DNA from: Myroides profundi
GTDB lineage: Bacteria; Bacteroidota; Bacteroidia; Flavobacteriales; Flavobacteriaceae
Direction: 5' to 3'
DNA: 64,000 nucleotides
Assembly: GCF_000833025.1 (NCBI RefSeq)
Contig: NZ_CP010817.1
Coordinates: 3,844,001 to 3,908,000 of the forward strand
Shown piece by piece: positions 25,585 to 35,242 of this stretch. Below the pieces are notes generated by a model that did not search any database, was not told where the DNA came from, and saw only the letters and a list, made by a program, of their open reading frames with translations. The position numbers and the translations under genes were made by a program. Every line of letters starts with the position of its first letter. Position 1 is the stretch's first letter.

Positions 25585-27056
25585 TGAAAGATGACTTTAT
25601 ATTAAAGAACTTTTCTCTGAGAAATAGGATATTTTTCTCACTTATATTTTTGAGTATTATCTCATCTGTATTGATATCAGCTGTATCAGTGTATCAATTC
25701 AGAGAAGAAGCACGTACCTACCATCAATATAGATTAGAAAGGACAGAAAACTCTATCAACGAGAATATAAACTACATCTTAACAACCTCAGAATACCCTC
25801 TAACAACAGAGAATATACCTCGCATTTTTAGAGACAAAATACATGAGCTCGCAGCCATACATAATACAGAGATCAATATACACGATCTACAAGGACGCCT
25901 CTTGATAACCTCAAGAGGTACCTTTTCTGTAGACAGCATCTCTAAAAATATCTCTCCCTTAGTCTTAAAGACAATACAATCCTCTCCCAACAAACGCTTT
26001 GTAGATATAAAAACGGTCGATAGCAACCGCATACGTATTGCATATAGTTTTTTAAAAGATTTAAAGTACAAACCCTTAGGTATACTTAAAATACCGTATG
26101 AGGAGAAAACAGAGTTTTACGAGAACGAGATTCAGAACTTCATGGTTAAGTTTGGACAAGTATATATCATTATGCTAATTATGTCTATTGCTATCTCTTA
26201 CTTCTTATCAAACTACATCACCCAAAGCCTAAACAATATCAGTGTCAAGATTACAAGTACTAAGTTTGGGCAAAAAAACGAAAAAATCGATTCCACTAAC
26301 ACAAGCAAGGAGATTTCTGCTCTTATCACTGCATATAATGATATGGTGGAGAAACTCGATGATTCGTACGAAAAACTAGCTCAAACAGAAAGAGAGCAAG
26401 CTTGGAGAGAAATGGCTAAACAAGTTGCACATGAAATAAAGAATCCTCTTACTCCAATGCGACTAACTGTTCAAAGCTTCGAAAGAAGATTTGATCCTAC
26501 TGATCCTGAAATCAAAACAAAATTAAAGGACTTCTCACAAGTATTAATACAACAGATAGATACGATGACTTCTGTTGCAACAGCTTTCTCTAGCTTTGCT
26601 GCAATGCCTGCTCAGCAAGACGAAACACTTGACATTGTCAATACTGTAAGGCTAACACTCGACATCTTTAATGAAGATTATATCTGGTTCGAAAGTACTG
26701 ATCAAGAGATCATCTCTAAAATAGATAGAACACAACTAATCAGAATTATTACTAACTTAGTCAAAAATGCAATACAAGCTATCCCTTCTGAACAGAAGAA
26801 CCCACAAATAAAAGTGAGCATATCTAGAACAGAAGAAAGCGCTATCATCAAAGTAGCTGATAACGGGACAGGTATAAAGCAAGAAGATCTAAACAAAATA
26901 TTCCAACCTAAGTTCACTACCAAAACAAGTGGAATGGGATTAGGATTGGGAATCATAAAAAATATAATTACAAATTACAACGGTACAATAGTCTTCGAAA
27001 CAGAAGAAGGTCTTGGCACCACATTTATTGTTACCTTGCCTATTATAAATAATTAA
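25584..27056 (+). CDS. Membrane sensor histidine kinase (NtrY-like)
   Basis: A 490-residue kinase. It has a transmembrane helix at about 16-36, a periplasmic sensor region, a second helix at about 190-211, a HAMP-like linker, and the H-box VAHEIKNPLTPMRL with the phosphorylated His283. The ATPase domain includes VKNAIQAIP, VADNGTGI and GMGLGLGIIKNI. It overlaps hemJ by one base (TAATG), so it is translated with the heme operon. No response regulator is adjacent, making it an orphan whose partner is elsewhere. Confidence 0.9.
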   Translation: MKDDFILKNFSLRNRIFFSLIFLSIISSVLISAVSVYQFREEARTYHQYRLERTENSINENINYILTTSEYPLTTENIPRIFRDKIHELAAIHNTEINIHDLQGRLLITSRGTFSVDSISKNISPLVLKTIQSSPNKRFVDIKTVDSNRIRIAYSFLKDLKYKPLGILKIPYEEKTEFYENEIQNFMVKFGQVYIIMLIMSIAISYFLSNYITQSLNNISVKITSTKFGQKNEKIDSTNTSKEISALITAYNDMVEKLDDSYEKLAQTEREQAWREMAKQVAHEIKNPLTPMRLTVQSFERRFDPTDPEIKTKLKDFSQVLIQQIDTMTSVATAFSSFAAMPAQQDETLDIVNTVRLTLDIFNEDYIWFESTDQEIISKIDRTQLIRIITNLVKNAIQAIPSEQKNPQIKVSISRTEESAIIKVADNGTGIKQEDLNKIFQPKFTTKTSGMGLGLGIIKNIITNYNGTIVFETEEGLGTTFIVTLPIINN

Positions 27057-27072
27057 TCAAATAAAAGATATT

Positions 27073-27858
27073 ATGGATTTTGAAAATATTCTAGTAGAAA
27101 AAGAGGGAAGTCTGGCCATTATAACCATTAATAGACCAACTAAATTAAACGCTTTAAACAAGCCAACAATTGAAGAGCTTCACCAAGCCCTTAAACACTT
27201 TGAAAAAGACCGTGAAACACGTGTTATCATCCTTACTGGAAGTGGAGAAAAAGCTTTCGTTGCAGGTGCTGACATTAAAGAGTTCTCTAGCTTCAACACT
27301 AGTGAAGGTTCACAGTTAGCTGCTAAAGGACAAGAGCTTCTATTCGACTATGTTCAAAATTACAACAAACCAGTAATCGCTGCTGTTAATGGATTTGCCC
27401 TAGGAGGTGGATTAGAGTTAGCCATGTCAGCACACTTTAGAGTTGCTTCTACTAACGCTAAGATGGGACTTCCAGAAGTAACACTTGGACTAATCCCTGG
27501 ATATGGTGGAACACAACGCTTACCTCAACTTATCGGAAAAGGAAGAGCAATGGAACTAATCATGACTGCAGAAATGATAACAGCTGATAAGGCTCTATCT
27601 TATGGATTAGTGAACCACGTTGTAGAACAAGAAGAACTATTAGCATTCACAAAGAAAATAGCAAACAAAATAGCTGCTAACTCTGCTTCTGCAATCGGAA
27701 GAGCAATAAAATCTATCAATGCTAACTTTAAAGATGGTGTAAACGGATATCACGAAGAAATCAAAAACTTTGGAGAATGCTTCGAAACAGAAGACTTCAC
27801 AGAAGGAACTACTGCTTTCTTAGAAAAAAGAAAACCTGAATTCAAAGGTCAAAACTAA
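27073..27858 (+). CDS. Enoyl-CoA hydratase/isomerase family protein
   Basis: A 261-residue crotonase-fold protein. Oxyanion-hole segments are AFVAGADIKEF and NGFALGGGLELAMSAHF; the catalytic Glu lies in LPEVTLGLIPGYGGTQRLP. All features of a true hydratase acting in beta-oxidation or a related acyl-CoA path are present. It lies 16 bases after the kinase gene and is followed by a strong terminator, so it ends the operon that begins with the AraC gene. The functional link to heme synthesis is not evident. Confidence 0.92.
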   Translation: MDFENILVEKEGSLAIITINRPTKLNALNKPTIEELHQALKHFEKDRETRVIILTGSGEKAFVAGADIKEFSSFNTSEGSQLAAKGQELLFDYVQNYNKPVIAAVNGFALGGGLELAMSAHFRVASTNAKMGLPEVTLGLIPGYGGTQRLPQLIGKGRAMELIMTAEMITADKALSYGLVNHVVEQEELLAFTKKIANKIAANSASAIGRAIKSINANFKDGVNGYHEEIKNFGECFETEDFTEGTTAFLEKRKPEFKGQN

Positions 27859-27862
27859 TAAC

Positions 27863-27892
27863 AAAAAAAGGTCAGAGCAAGCTCTGACCTTT
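27863..27892 (+). terminator. Terminator of the AraC-hemH-hemJ operon
   Basis: GGTCAGAGC / GCTCTGACC stem with a two-base loop, A-run before and T-rich after; it may act in both directions. Confidence 0.85.
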
Positions 27893-27920
27893 CTTATTTC
27901 AATTCCTTATTCTTGAAATA

Positions 27921-27952
27921 AAAAAACCTCTTGAGTGATCAAGAGGTTTTTT
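27921..27952 (-). terminator. Terminator of tRNA-Gln copy 1
   Basis: ACCTCTTGA / TCAAGAGGT stem with A-run on the left, directly after the 3' end of the tRNA on the minus strand. Confidence 0.85.
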
Positions 27953-27953
27953 G

Positions 27954-28024
27954 TTGGCCTACTAGGACTCGAACCTAGAACGACTGAACCAAAATCAGCT
28001 GTGTTACCATTACACCATAGGCCA
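27954..28024 (-). tRNA. tRNA-Gln (anticodon TTG), copy 1
   Basis: A 71-base cloverleaf read on the minus strand. The acceptor stem is TGGCCTA / TAGGCCA with discriminator A, and the anticodon loop is TTTTGGT with anticodon TTG in the middle. The T arm carries GGTTCGAGTCC. CCA is not encoded. It has its own promoter and terminator, and a near-identical copy lies 292 bases away. Confidence 0.95.
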
Positions 28025-28069
28025 GTACCATTTCATTACTTCGGCATAATTACTTCAGTAATTCGGATG

Positions 28070-28099
28070 CAAAATTAGCACATTTTTTGATTCTTCCAA
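28070..28099 (-). promoter_or_regulatory. Promoter of tRNA-Gln copy 1
   Basis: Minus strand TTG (complement of 28097-28099), 19-base spacer and TAATTTTG (complement of 28070-28077), about 45 bases before the tRNA. Spacing is the same as in copy 2. Confidence 0.75.
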
Positions 28100-28210
28100 A
28101 TATAAAATGCCTTTTTTAATCACTCTCAACCCGCTATTTTGCTAAGATACTCATAGTCAAGAGAGAGTATTGAAAAATTTAACATTTTATTTTTACGTAC
28201 AATTAAAATA

Positions 28211-28243
28211 AAAAAAGCCTCTTGAAAAATCAAGAGGCTTTTC
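28211..28243 (-). terminator. Terminator of tRNA-Gln copy 2
   Basis: AAGCCTCTTG / CAAGAGGCTT stem with A-run on the left; related in sequence to the terminator of copy 1. Confidence 0.85.
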
Positions 28244-28245
28244 TG

Positions 28246-28316
28246 TTGGCCTACTAGGACTCGAACCTAGAACGACTGAACCAAAATCAGCTGTGTTACC
28301 ATTACACCATAGGCCA
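28246..28316 (-). tRNA. tRNA-Gln (anticodon TTG), copy 2
   Basis: Identical in all 71 tRNA positions that I compared to the copy at 27954-28024, with the same TTG anticodon. Independent promoter and terminator. The two units arose by tandem duplication, as parts of their flanks are also alike. Confidence 0.95.
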
Positions 28317-28365
28317 ATACCTTTTTTACATACCGTAAAGCGTAATTACTTCATCAATGCGGATG

Positions 28366-28395
28366 CAAAAGTATAACTATTTTTATAATCTCCAA
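28366..28395 (-). promoter_or_regulatory. Promoter of tRNA-Gln copy 2
   Basis: Minus strand TTG (complement of 28393-28395), 19-base spacer and TACTTTTG (complement of 28366-28373). Confidence 0.75.
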
Positions 28396-28499
28396 ACTTT
28401 TCTTTCAAAAAAATTAAATTTTTCTAATTCCTTCACGCAACACAAAAAAAATCTTTTCTTTGTATATACAATCTGATAAAATATCTAGTAATTACAAAT

Positions 28500-31400
28500 A
28501 TGTTGACATTCAATTACAAGAAGTGGAATGTTATAGGAGGATGGCTATGTTTTGCTATTGCCCTATTGACTTATACACTAACAGTAGAGCCTACAGTAAG
28601 CTTTTGGGATCCAGGAGAATATATTGCTACCTCTGCTAAACTACAAGTAGGACACCCTCCAGGGGCTCCTTTTTATCAAATGTTAGGAGCTTTCTTCTCG
28701 ATGTTTGCTACCTCTCCAGATAAAGTTGCCCTAATGGTAAACATGGTTGCTGTTATTTCCAGCGCGTTTACCATTCTTTTTATGTTCTGGACATTATCTA
28801 ATTTACTTAAGAAAATCGTCGTTGCGAAAAGTGAGTGGACAAATCCTAATGCTATTGTCGTTTTAGGTAGTGCTGCTGTTGGTTCATTAGCCTTTACATT
28901 CACAGATAGTTTTTGGTTTAATGCTGTAGAGTCTGAAGTATATGCTTCTGCGATGCTTCTGACATCACTTCTATTATACTTAGGTGTGAGATGGTATGAT
29001 GATATCAACACTCCTAAAGGTAATCGTTGGCTATTATTGATAGGATTAGTTATTGGAGCTTCATTTGGAGTCCACCTAATGGCTTTATTGACAGTTCCAT
29101 CTATTGCATTACTATACTTCTTTAAAAGATATCAAAAAGTAACTATCAAAAACTTCATCATTGCCAATGTAGCAGCTGTAGGAGTTTTATTCTTCCTTTT
29201 TGCTTTCTTATTCCCTAAGACCTTAGCCTTATTTGGTAAGACAGAGATCTTTATGGTGAACTCGATAGGAATGCCTTTTAACAGTGGGACTATTGTTGCT
29301 TTCCTATTGATTGTTGCCTTCTTTGTATTCGGATTGAGATATACAGAGAAGAAAAACAAGATAATGGCGAACACGCTTATTCTAACACTTCTTTTTGTAT
29401 TTGTTGGATTGACAAGTTGGATAATGTTGCCTATCCGTGCTAATGCAAAAGTAGTGATCAATGAGAACACACCTTCTGATGCTTCTGAGCTATTAGCATA
29501 CTACCAACGTGAACAGTATGGAGAAGAAAGTATCTATTACGACTCTTACTTCACTAAAAAATATGTAGGATTAGACAAAAACAATCCTTGGAAAGACGAA
29601 AAACCAAACTACGAAAGAAACTACCAAACAGGTAAGTATGAAATCGTAAACGAATATAAAAACGCAGGACAAAACTTCGACAGTACTCATAAAGGATTCC
29701 TTCCTAGACTGTGGAGTACAGACAAGAATCACCGTGTCAACTATATGCGTTACACTAAACCGTTAGACTTCAGAGTATCTTCTCAATATGCTGGAACAAA
29801 AGAGTTAGAAGAATTAGTATCTGGAGTAAAACAAGGTCTTGCTAGTGGTGAAATTGATTATGACGGACTTGACAAGTTCTTAGATCAATATGGAGAATAC
29901 CTAGAAATCGAAGTACCTTCATTCTCTAGTAATGTCGGCTTTATGTTTGAGTACCAATTCGGATATATGTTCTGGCGTTACCTAATGTGGAACTTTGCAG
30001 GAAGACAAGATGATGTACAAGGTCAAGGTGACTTACAACATGGTAACTGGATTAGTGGTATCAAATTCTTAGACGAAATACGATTAGGTTCTCAAGATAA
30101 CTTACCTTCAGATACATTAGAAAACAAAGGTAGAAACACTTATTTCTTCTTACCTTTTATACTTGGGCTTATCGGTATTGTATTCCACTATCGTAAAGAC
30201 CCTAAGATGTTCTGGGTATTATTAGTGTTATTCCTATTTACAAGCTTTGCACTTAAAATATTCTTGAATGAACGCCCATTCGAACCTCGTGAACGTGACT
30301 ATGCTGTAGTACCAGCATTCTATGTATTCGCGATGTGGATCGGATTTGGAGTATATGCTATCTTCGACGGACTTAAAAAATATGTACAGCCAAAAATAGC
30401 TGGTCCAGCTGTTCTAGTTGTATCATTATTTGCTGCTCCTGTATTATTAGCACAACAAAACTGGGATGACCACGACCGTTCAGATCGTTATACAGCCCTT
30501 GCTAATGCTAGAGCATACTTAGATTCATGTGATCCGAATGCTATCTTATTTACTATTGGAGATAACGATACATTCCCTCTGTGGTATTTACAAGACGTAG
30601 AAGGATACAGAACAGATGTAAGAGTAGTATGTACGAGTTTACTACCATTAGATTGGTATATTGATCAGATGAGAGCAAAAGCGTATGACTCAGAACCTCT
30701 ACCGATCTCATTCACACATGATCAATATGTAGGTAATAAAAGAGATGCTATCATCGTAAACAAGATGATCGAAGAAAGAATAGACATCAACTCTCTTCTT
30801 AACTTCATTAAATCTGATGATGATAGAACGAAGATTAAAACAGAGGCAGGAACTACATTGTATATCGCTCCTACTAATCAGATCAGAATACCTGTAGATA
30901 GTGCTAATGTAGCGAAACACAATATTGTATCTCCTCACTTAAGAAAAGATATATTACCTTATCTAGACGTTAACATTACTGACCAAGCTATCTATAAGCA
31001 CCGCCTTATCATGTTAGATATAGTGGCTAATAATAACTGGGAACGACCTATATACTTCTCTGGAGGTAGCTGGGGAGATGATGATTTCATTTGGATGAAA
31101 GACTACTTACAGTTAAGTGGTTTAGTATATAAATTAGTTCCTCTGAAATCTGATACAGAGAGTTCTCATGCACTAGATAGAGGTTCTATAGACGCAGATA
31201 GAATGTACGATATCGTAACGAAGTGGTACTGGGGTAATATGGGAAGTGATAAAATCTATCACGATCCTCAGACTAGACGTAATGCACTGAGCTACCGTAT
31301 CAACCTTGCTCGATTAATGGAGCAGCTATTAATAGAGGGTAAAGATGAGAAAGCGAAGAAAGTTATCGATATAGCGATGACGAATATGCCTATCAAATAC

Positions 31401-31703
31401 TATGGTTTATACGAAGTAGTACATCCATTTGTAGAAGGTTCTTATAAAGTTGGCGAAAAAGAAAATGCTCGTCAAATGGCTAAAGAATTAATTCAAAAAT
31501 CTCAAGAATCACTTACTTACTATAAAGGTCTTGAGATAAATGATATCGAATACTATGCAAGAGAGATCATTACTGAAATAGAAATATGGCGCTCTCTGTT
31601 ACAAATAATAGAAGAAGAAGACCCTAGCTACTACGCTAGTCTAGTACCAGACTTCAATACATATAATGGCTATTTTAAATATTTTAAAAGAGCTAACTTA
31701 TAG
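28500..31703 (+). CDS. DUF2723 polytopic membrane protein (TMEM260-like)
   Basis: A 1067-residue protein. Residues 1-320 hold about ten membrane helices in a GT-C glycosyltransferase-like layout, with the acidic loop WDPGEYIATSAKLQVGHPPG near residues 36-55. A second group of helices spans about 545-650, and the remaining 400 residues are a soluble, probably periplasmic domain with helical repeats at the end. Human TMEM260, which shares the DUF2723 domain, is a protein O-mannosyltransferase. Flavobacteria do glycosylate exported proteins on Ser/Thr, so a similar role is a reasonable inference. Monocistronic, with its own terminator. Confidence 0.88.
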   Translation: MLTFNYKKWNVIGGWLCFAIALLTYTLTVEPTVSFWDPGEYIATSAKLQVGHPPGAPFYQMLGAFFSMFATSPDKVALMVNMVAVISSAFTILFMFWTLSNLLKKIVVAKSEWTNPNAIVVLGSAAVGSLAFTFTDSFWFNAVESEVYASAMLLTSLLLYLGVRWYDDINTPKGNRWLLLIGLVIGASFGVHLMALLTVPSIALLYFFKRYQKVTIKNFIIANVAAVGVLFFLFAFLFPKTLALFGKTEIFMVNSIGMPFNSGTIVAFLLIVAFFVFGLRYTEKKNKIMANTLILTLLFVFVGLTSWIMLPIRANAKVVINENTPSDASELLAYYQREQYGEESIYYDSYFTKKYVGLDKNNPWKDEKPNYERNYQTGKYEIVNEYKNAGQNFDSTHKGFLPRLWSTDKNHRVNYMRYTKPLDFRVSSQYAGTKELEELVSGVKQGLASGEIDYDGLDKFLDQYGEYLEIEVPSFSSNVGFMFEYQFGYMFWRYLMWNFAGRQDDVQGQGDLQHGNWISGIKFLDEIRLGSQDNLPSDTLENKGRNTYFFLPFILGLIGIVFHYRKDPKMFWVLLVLFLFTSFALKIFLNERPFEPRERDYAVVPAFYVFAMWIGFGVYAIFDGLKKYVQPKIAGPAVLVVSLFAAPVLLAQQNWDDHDRSDRYTALANARAYLDSCDPNAILFTIGDNDTFPLWYLQDVEGYRTDVRVVCTSLLPLDWYIDQMRAKAYDSEPLPISFTHDQYVGNKRDAIIVNKMIEERIDINSLLNFIKSDDDRTKIKTEAGTTLYIAPTNQIRIPVDSANVAKHNIVSPHLRKDILPYLDVNITDQAIYKHRLIMLDIVANNNWERPIYFSGGSWGDDDFIWMKDYLQLSGLVYKLVPLKSDTESSHALDRGSIDADRMYDIVTKWYWGNMGSDKIYHDPQTRRNALSYRINLARLMEQLLIEGKDEKAKKVIDIAMTNMPIKYYGLYEVVHPFVEGSYKVGEKENARQMAKELIQKSQESLTYYKGLEINDIEYYAREIITEIEIWRSLLQIIEEEDPSYYASLVPDFNTYNGYFKYFKRANL

Positions 31704-31705
31704 TT

Positions 31706-31740
31706 TAAAAGGCGATAGAAATAAATCTATCGCCTTTTCT
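31706..31740 (+). terminator. Terminator after the DUF2723 gene
   Basis: GGCGATAGA / TCTATCGCC stem followed by TTTTCTTTTT. Confidence 0.85.
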
Positions 31741-31743
31741 TTT

Positions 31744-31751
31744 TACCTTTG
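31744..31751 (+). promoter_or_regulatory. Possible thiL -7 element
   Basis: TACCTTTG lies 28 bases before the thiL ATG, directly after the upstream terminator. No TTG at -33 distance was found. Confidence 0.4.
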
Positions 31752-31779
31752 CATTACTTTAAAATAAAGCAGATATACG

Positions 31780-32838
31780 ATGATCGAGAATAAAAATCAA
31801 TCTAAGACAGATATAGGACATTTAGGTGAGTTTGGATTAATAGAACATTTAACACAAAACTTTACAATAGAAAACGAGAGTACAACTAAAGGCATCGGAG
31901 ATGACGCTGCAGTACTGTCTTTTGGAGAAGATAAAGTAGTTGTTTCTACAGATTTATTAATAGAAGGAGTACACTTTGACCTTGCCTACTCTCCTCTTAA
32001 GCATTTAGGATATAAAGCCGTAGTAGTTAACCTATCTGATATCTGTGCGATGAATGCCGTACCTACACAGATCACAGTATCTATCGCAGTATCTAATCGT
32101 TTTCCTCTAGAAGCTTTAGATGAGTTATACGAAGGTATCGCCTTAGCGTGTAAGTATTATAAAGTAGACTTAGTAGGTGGAGACACTACCTCATCACAAA
32201 AAGGGTTGATTATAAGCGTAACAGCTATTGGTAAAGCTAAAGAAGAAGAATTAGTATACCGCAGTGGAGCGAATGATAACGACTTATTAGTGGTAACAGG
32301 AGATATAGGATCTGCTTATATGGGATTACAAATCCTAGAGCGTGAAAAACAAGTATTCTTAGTAAACCCTAATAATCAGCCTGACTTATCTATCTACGAA
32401 TACATCATCGAAAGACAATTAAAGCCAGAGGCAAGAACAGATATCAAACAGCTATTAGCAGATCTAGGTGTAAAACCAACAGCGATGATAGACATCTCTG
32501 ATGGATTGTCTTCTGAGATTATGCATATATGCAAAAGTTCTAAAGTAGGATGTAATCTATATGAAGAGAAACTCCCATTAGACCCTCAGTTTATGAATAC
32601 TTGCGAAGAGTTTAATATCGATGCTACTACGATGGCTATCAATGGTGGTGAAGACTATGAACTGTTATTCACTATTAAAATGGAAGACTTTGACAAAATC
32701 AAGGGTAATCCAAACTTAACAGTGATAGGTCACACAACACAAGAGAGTGAAGGTGTTCATCTTATCTCAAGAGCAAACACTAAAATTCCTTTAAAATCAA
32801 GAGGATGGAATCCTTTAGAAAACAAAGACGAAGAATAA
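31780..32838 (+). CDS. thiL: Thiamine-monophosphate kinase
   Basis: Phosphorylates thiamine monophosphate to the cofactor thiamine diphosphate. The 352-residue protein has the PurM/ThiL-type ATP-binding pattern: GIGDDAAVLSFGEDKVVVSTD, NLSDICAMNA, LVGGDTTSS, and in the C-terminal half MIDISDGLSSEI and NGGEDYELLF. Monocistronic between two terminators. Confidence 0.95.
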   Translation: MIENKNQSKTDIGHLGEFGLIEHLTQNFTIENESTTKGIGDDAAVLSFGEDKVVVSTDLLIEGVHFDLAYSPLKHLGYKAVVVNLSDICAMNAVPTQITVSIAVSNRFPLEALDELYEGIALACKYYKVDLVGGDTTSSQKGLIISVTAIGKAKEEELVYRSGANDNDLLVVTGDIGSAYMGLQILEREKQVFLVNPNNQPDLSIYEYIIERQLKPEARTDIKQLLADLGVKPTAMIDISDGLSSEIMHICKSSKVGCNLYEEKLPLDPQFMNTCEEFNIDATTMAINGGEDYELLFTIKMEDFDKIKGNPNLTVIGHTTQESEGVHLISRANTKIPLKSRGWNPLENKDEE

Positions 32839-32848
32839 TAACTATTAT

Positions 32849-32884
32849 AAAAGGTAATTTCTAACTAGAGATTACCTTTTTCTT
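32849..32884 (+). terminator. thiL terminator
   Basis: AAAAGGTAAT / ATTACCTTTT with an inner TCT/AGA pair, then T-rich sequence. Confidence 0.8.
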
Positions 32885-32971
32885 TTTCCCCCCTTCTCTA
32901 TTCTCCCTCCACATTCCCTTCACGCCTCCTCTAGACTAGTTTTACACCTTAGCTAACTACGTATATTATCC
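32885..32971. other. Non-coding stretch before the periodic array
   Basis: Pyrimidine-rich sequence (runs of C and T) without a coding frame. The rest of the 422-base gap is the periodic array at 32972-33046 and an AT-rich stretch to 33307 in which I see no clear promoter. Confidence 0.6.
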
Positions 32972-33046
32972 CTCCGTAATGACTCCGTTGTTTTGTATAA
33001 AATAACGGAGTCATTACGGACTCATTACGGACTCACTACGGACTCA
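32972..33046. repeat. 11-bp periodic inverted array, locus 2
   Basis: Perfect 17-bp inverted arms TCCGTAATGACTCCGTT (32973-32989) and AACGGAGTCATTACGGA (33004-33020) around a 14-base loop. The right arm runs on as a tandem array TCATTACGGAC, TCATTACGGAC, TCACTACGGAC (33011-33043). The left arm contains CTCCGT twice, also 11 bases apart. No T-run follows, so it is not a standard terminator. Confidence 0.85.
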
Positions 33047-33307
33047 AATGCAATAAATCTCAATGCTGATTAAAGCCGTTTAGCTATCAGAGAAGGTCTG
33101 TTCTACTTAACGAGAATAGTATAAAAAATTCCGATTGAATACCTTGTAACCTCTTTTATCTTATTTATTTACAATCAGAATCAACCAAAATTATTGTAAA
33201 AAAACAATATTTCTGCCATAGTGTAGTAAAAAATTAAATTATCAATAAATATTATTTATATATCACACATTTAATTATATTTACGAATACCAAAAACTAA
33301 AAATATA

Positions 33308-33793
33308 ATGAATAAAACGTATCAATTAAAAGTGAATGCTGATACTGTTTTTGAAAGTGAAGATTTATTACAAGGAGACATCAATGTATCTCGTGTAAAT
33401 GAATCTACATATCACGTACTCAAAAACAACAGATCTTATGACGTGGAAATACTTGAGAACCACTTTACAGACAAAAACTATACTGTAAATGTCAACGGAA
33501 ATAACTATTCTGTTAATATCCAAACCGAACTCGATAAGCTAATCAATCAATTAGGCTTCTCCTTAAACTCTACTAAGCAGGTTAATTCTATCAAGGCTCC
33601 TATGCCTGGTCTTATCCTAGATATTTTGGTAACTGTAGGGCAAGAAGTAGCTGAGAATGACAACTTATTAATCTTAGAAGCTATGAAGATGGAGAACAAC
33701 TTATCTTCTCCTAGAGCTGGGATTATTAAGTCTATCAACGTGACTAAAGGTGCCACTGTTGATAAAGGATTAGTGTTAATTGAATTCGAATAA
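33308..33793 (+). CDS. Biotin carboxyl carrier protein of an acyl-CoA carboxylase
   Basis: A 161-residue carrier. The N-terminal 90 residues are a variable domain with beta strands. The C-terminal biotinyl domain has IKAPMPGLI and the acceptor Lys127 in LEAMKMEN. It passes CO2 from the biotin carboxylase to the carboxyltransferase encoded next. Two bases before the carboxylase gene. Confidence 0.93.
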   Translation: MNKTYQLKVNADTVFESEDLLQGDINVSRVNESTYHVLKNNRSYDVEILENHFTDKNYTVNVNGNNYSVNIQTELDKLINQLGFSLNSTKQVNSIKAPMPGLILDILVTVGQEVAENDNLLILEAMKMENNLSSPRAGIIKSINVTKGATVDKGLVLIEFE

Positions 33794-33795
33794 AG

Positions 33796-35235
33796 ATGAA
33801 AAAAATATTAGTTGCCAACCGTGGCGAAATAGCTGTACGTATTATGACTACAGCTAAAAAAATGGGGATTAAGACAGTAGCTGTGTACTCTACTGTTGAT
33901 CGTAATGCTCCACACGTACGTATGGCTGATGAAGCTGTATGTATCGGAGAGGCTCCTTCTAACCAATCTTATTTATTAGGAGATAAAATATTAGAAGTAG
34001 CAAAATCATTAAATGTAGATGGTATCCACCCAGGATATGGATTCTTAAGTGAGAACTCTAACTTCGCTTTAGCGTGTAATGCTGCTGGGATTACCTTTAT
34101 CGGCCCAGATACGCATGCTATAGAAGTAATGGGTAATAAACTGGCTGCTAAAGAAACTGTAAAAGACTATAACATCCCTATGGTACCGGGTCTAGACGAG
34201 GCTATCACTGACGTAGCCAAAGCTAAACAAGTAGCGAAAGAAATAGGCTTTCCTATCTTAATCAAAGCTGCTGCTGGTGGTGGTGGAAAAGGGATGCGTA
34301 TCGTAGAAAAAGAAGAAGAATTTGAAAGTCAAATGCAACGTGCTATTTCTGAAGCAACCAATGCTTTCGGCGATGGTTCTGTTTTCATTGAAAAATATAT
34401 AGGTTCACCTAGACACATTGAGATACAAGTGTTAGCGGATAAACATGGTAACGTAGTTCACTTATTTGAAAGAGAATGTAGTATACAACGTCGTCACCAA
34501 AAAGTAATAGAAGAAGCTCCTTCTGCTGTACTAACTCCTGAAGTGCGTAAAGCTATGGGAGAAGCAGCTATTAAGGTAGCTAAGTCTTGTGATTATGTAG
34601 GAGCTGGTACGGTGGAGTTCTTAATAGATGAGCACCTTAACTTCTACTTCTTAGAGATGAATACTCGTCTTCAAGTAGAGCACCCAGTCTCAGAATTAAT
34701 CACTGGATTAGACTTAGTAGAGATGCAAATCAAGGTAGCTCGTGGAGAGAAGCTTCCTTTTACACAAGAAGACTTAGAGATCAAAGGACATGCTATGGAA
34801 CTTCGTATCTATGCAGAAGACCCTCTGAATGAGTTCTTACCTAGTGTAGGGAATTTAGAAATCTATCAACTACCTAAAGGAGAAGGCATCCGTGTAGATA
34901 ACGGTATAGAAGAAGGTATGGATGTACCTATCTACTACGATCCGATGTTAGCCAAATTAATTACTTATGGGCAGACACGTGAGGAGGCTATAGAGATTAT
35001 GATCGAAGCCATTAAAGCATATAAGGTAAAAGGTATTAGTACGACATTGCCATTCGGTAAGTTCGTAATGGAACACAATGCTTTTAGAGAAGGTCATTTT
35101 GACACGAACTTCGTGAAAAAATACTACAATGCTGATTTAATCAAAGAAGAGTATAAAGATGAAGCAGAGATAGCAGCATACCTTGCGCTACAAATGTATT
35201 TAGAAGACCAAAAACAACTTCGATTACCAAACTAA
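33796..35235 (+). CDS. Biotin carboxylase subunit of an acyl-CoA carboxylase
   Basis: ATP-grasp enzyme that carboxylates biotin with bicarbonate. The 479-residue protein has [15 protein letters not shown] at the N-terminus, [10 protein letters not shown], the glycine-rich loop [13 protein letters not shown], the segment [21 protein letters not shown], and [14 protein letters not shown]. It is AccC-like in length. With the carboxyltransferase downstream it more likely belongs to propionyl-CoA carboxylase than to the four-subunit acetyl-CoA carboxylase. Confidence 0.92.
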   Translation: MKKILVANRGEIAVRIMTTAKKMGIKTVAVYSTVDRNAPHVRMADEAVCIGEAPSNQSYLLGDKILEVAKSLNVDGIHPGYGFLSENSNFALACNAAGITFIGPDTHAIEVMGNKLAAKETVKDYNIPMVPGLDEAITDVAKAKQVAKEIGFPILIKAAAGGGGKGMRIVEKEEEFESQMQRAISEATNAFGDGSVFIEKYIGSPRHIEIQVLADKHGNVVHLFERECSIQRRHQKVIEEAPSAVLTPEVRKAMGEAAIKVAKSCDYVGAGTVEFLIDEHLNFYFLEMNTRLQVEHPVSELITGLDLVEMQIKVARGEKLPFTQEDLEIKGHAMELRIYAEDPLNEFLPSVGNLEIYQLPKGEGIRVDNGIEEGMDVPIYYDPMLAKLITYGQTREEAIEIMIEAIKAYKVKGISTTLPFGKFVMEHNAFREGHFDTNFVKKYYNADLIKEEYKDEAEIAAYLALQMYLEDQKQLRLPN

Positions 35236-35242
35236 GAATCCT

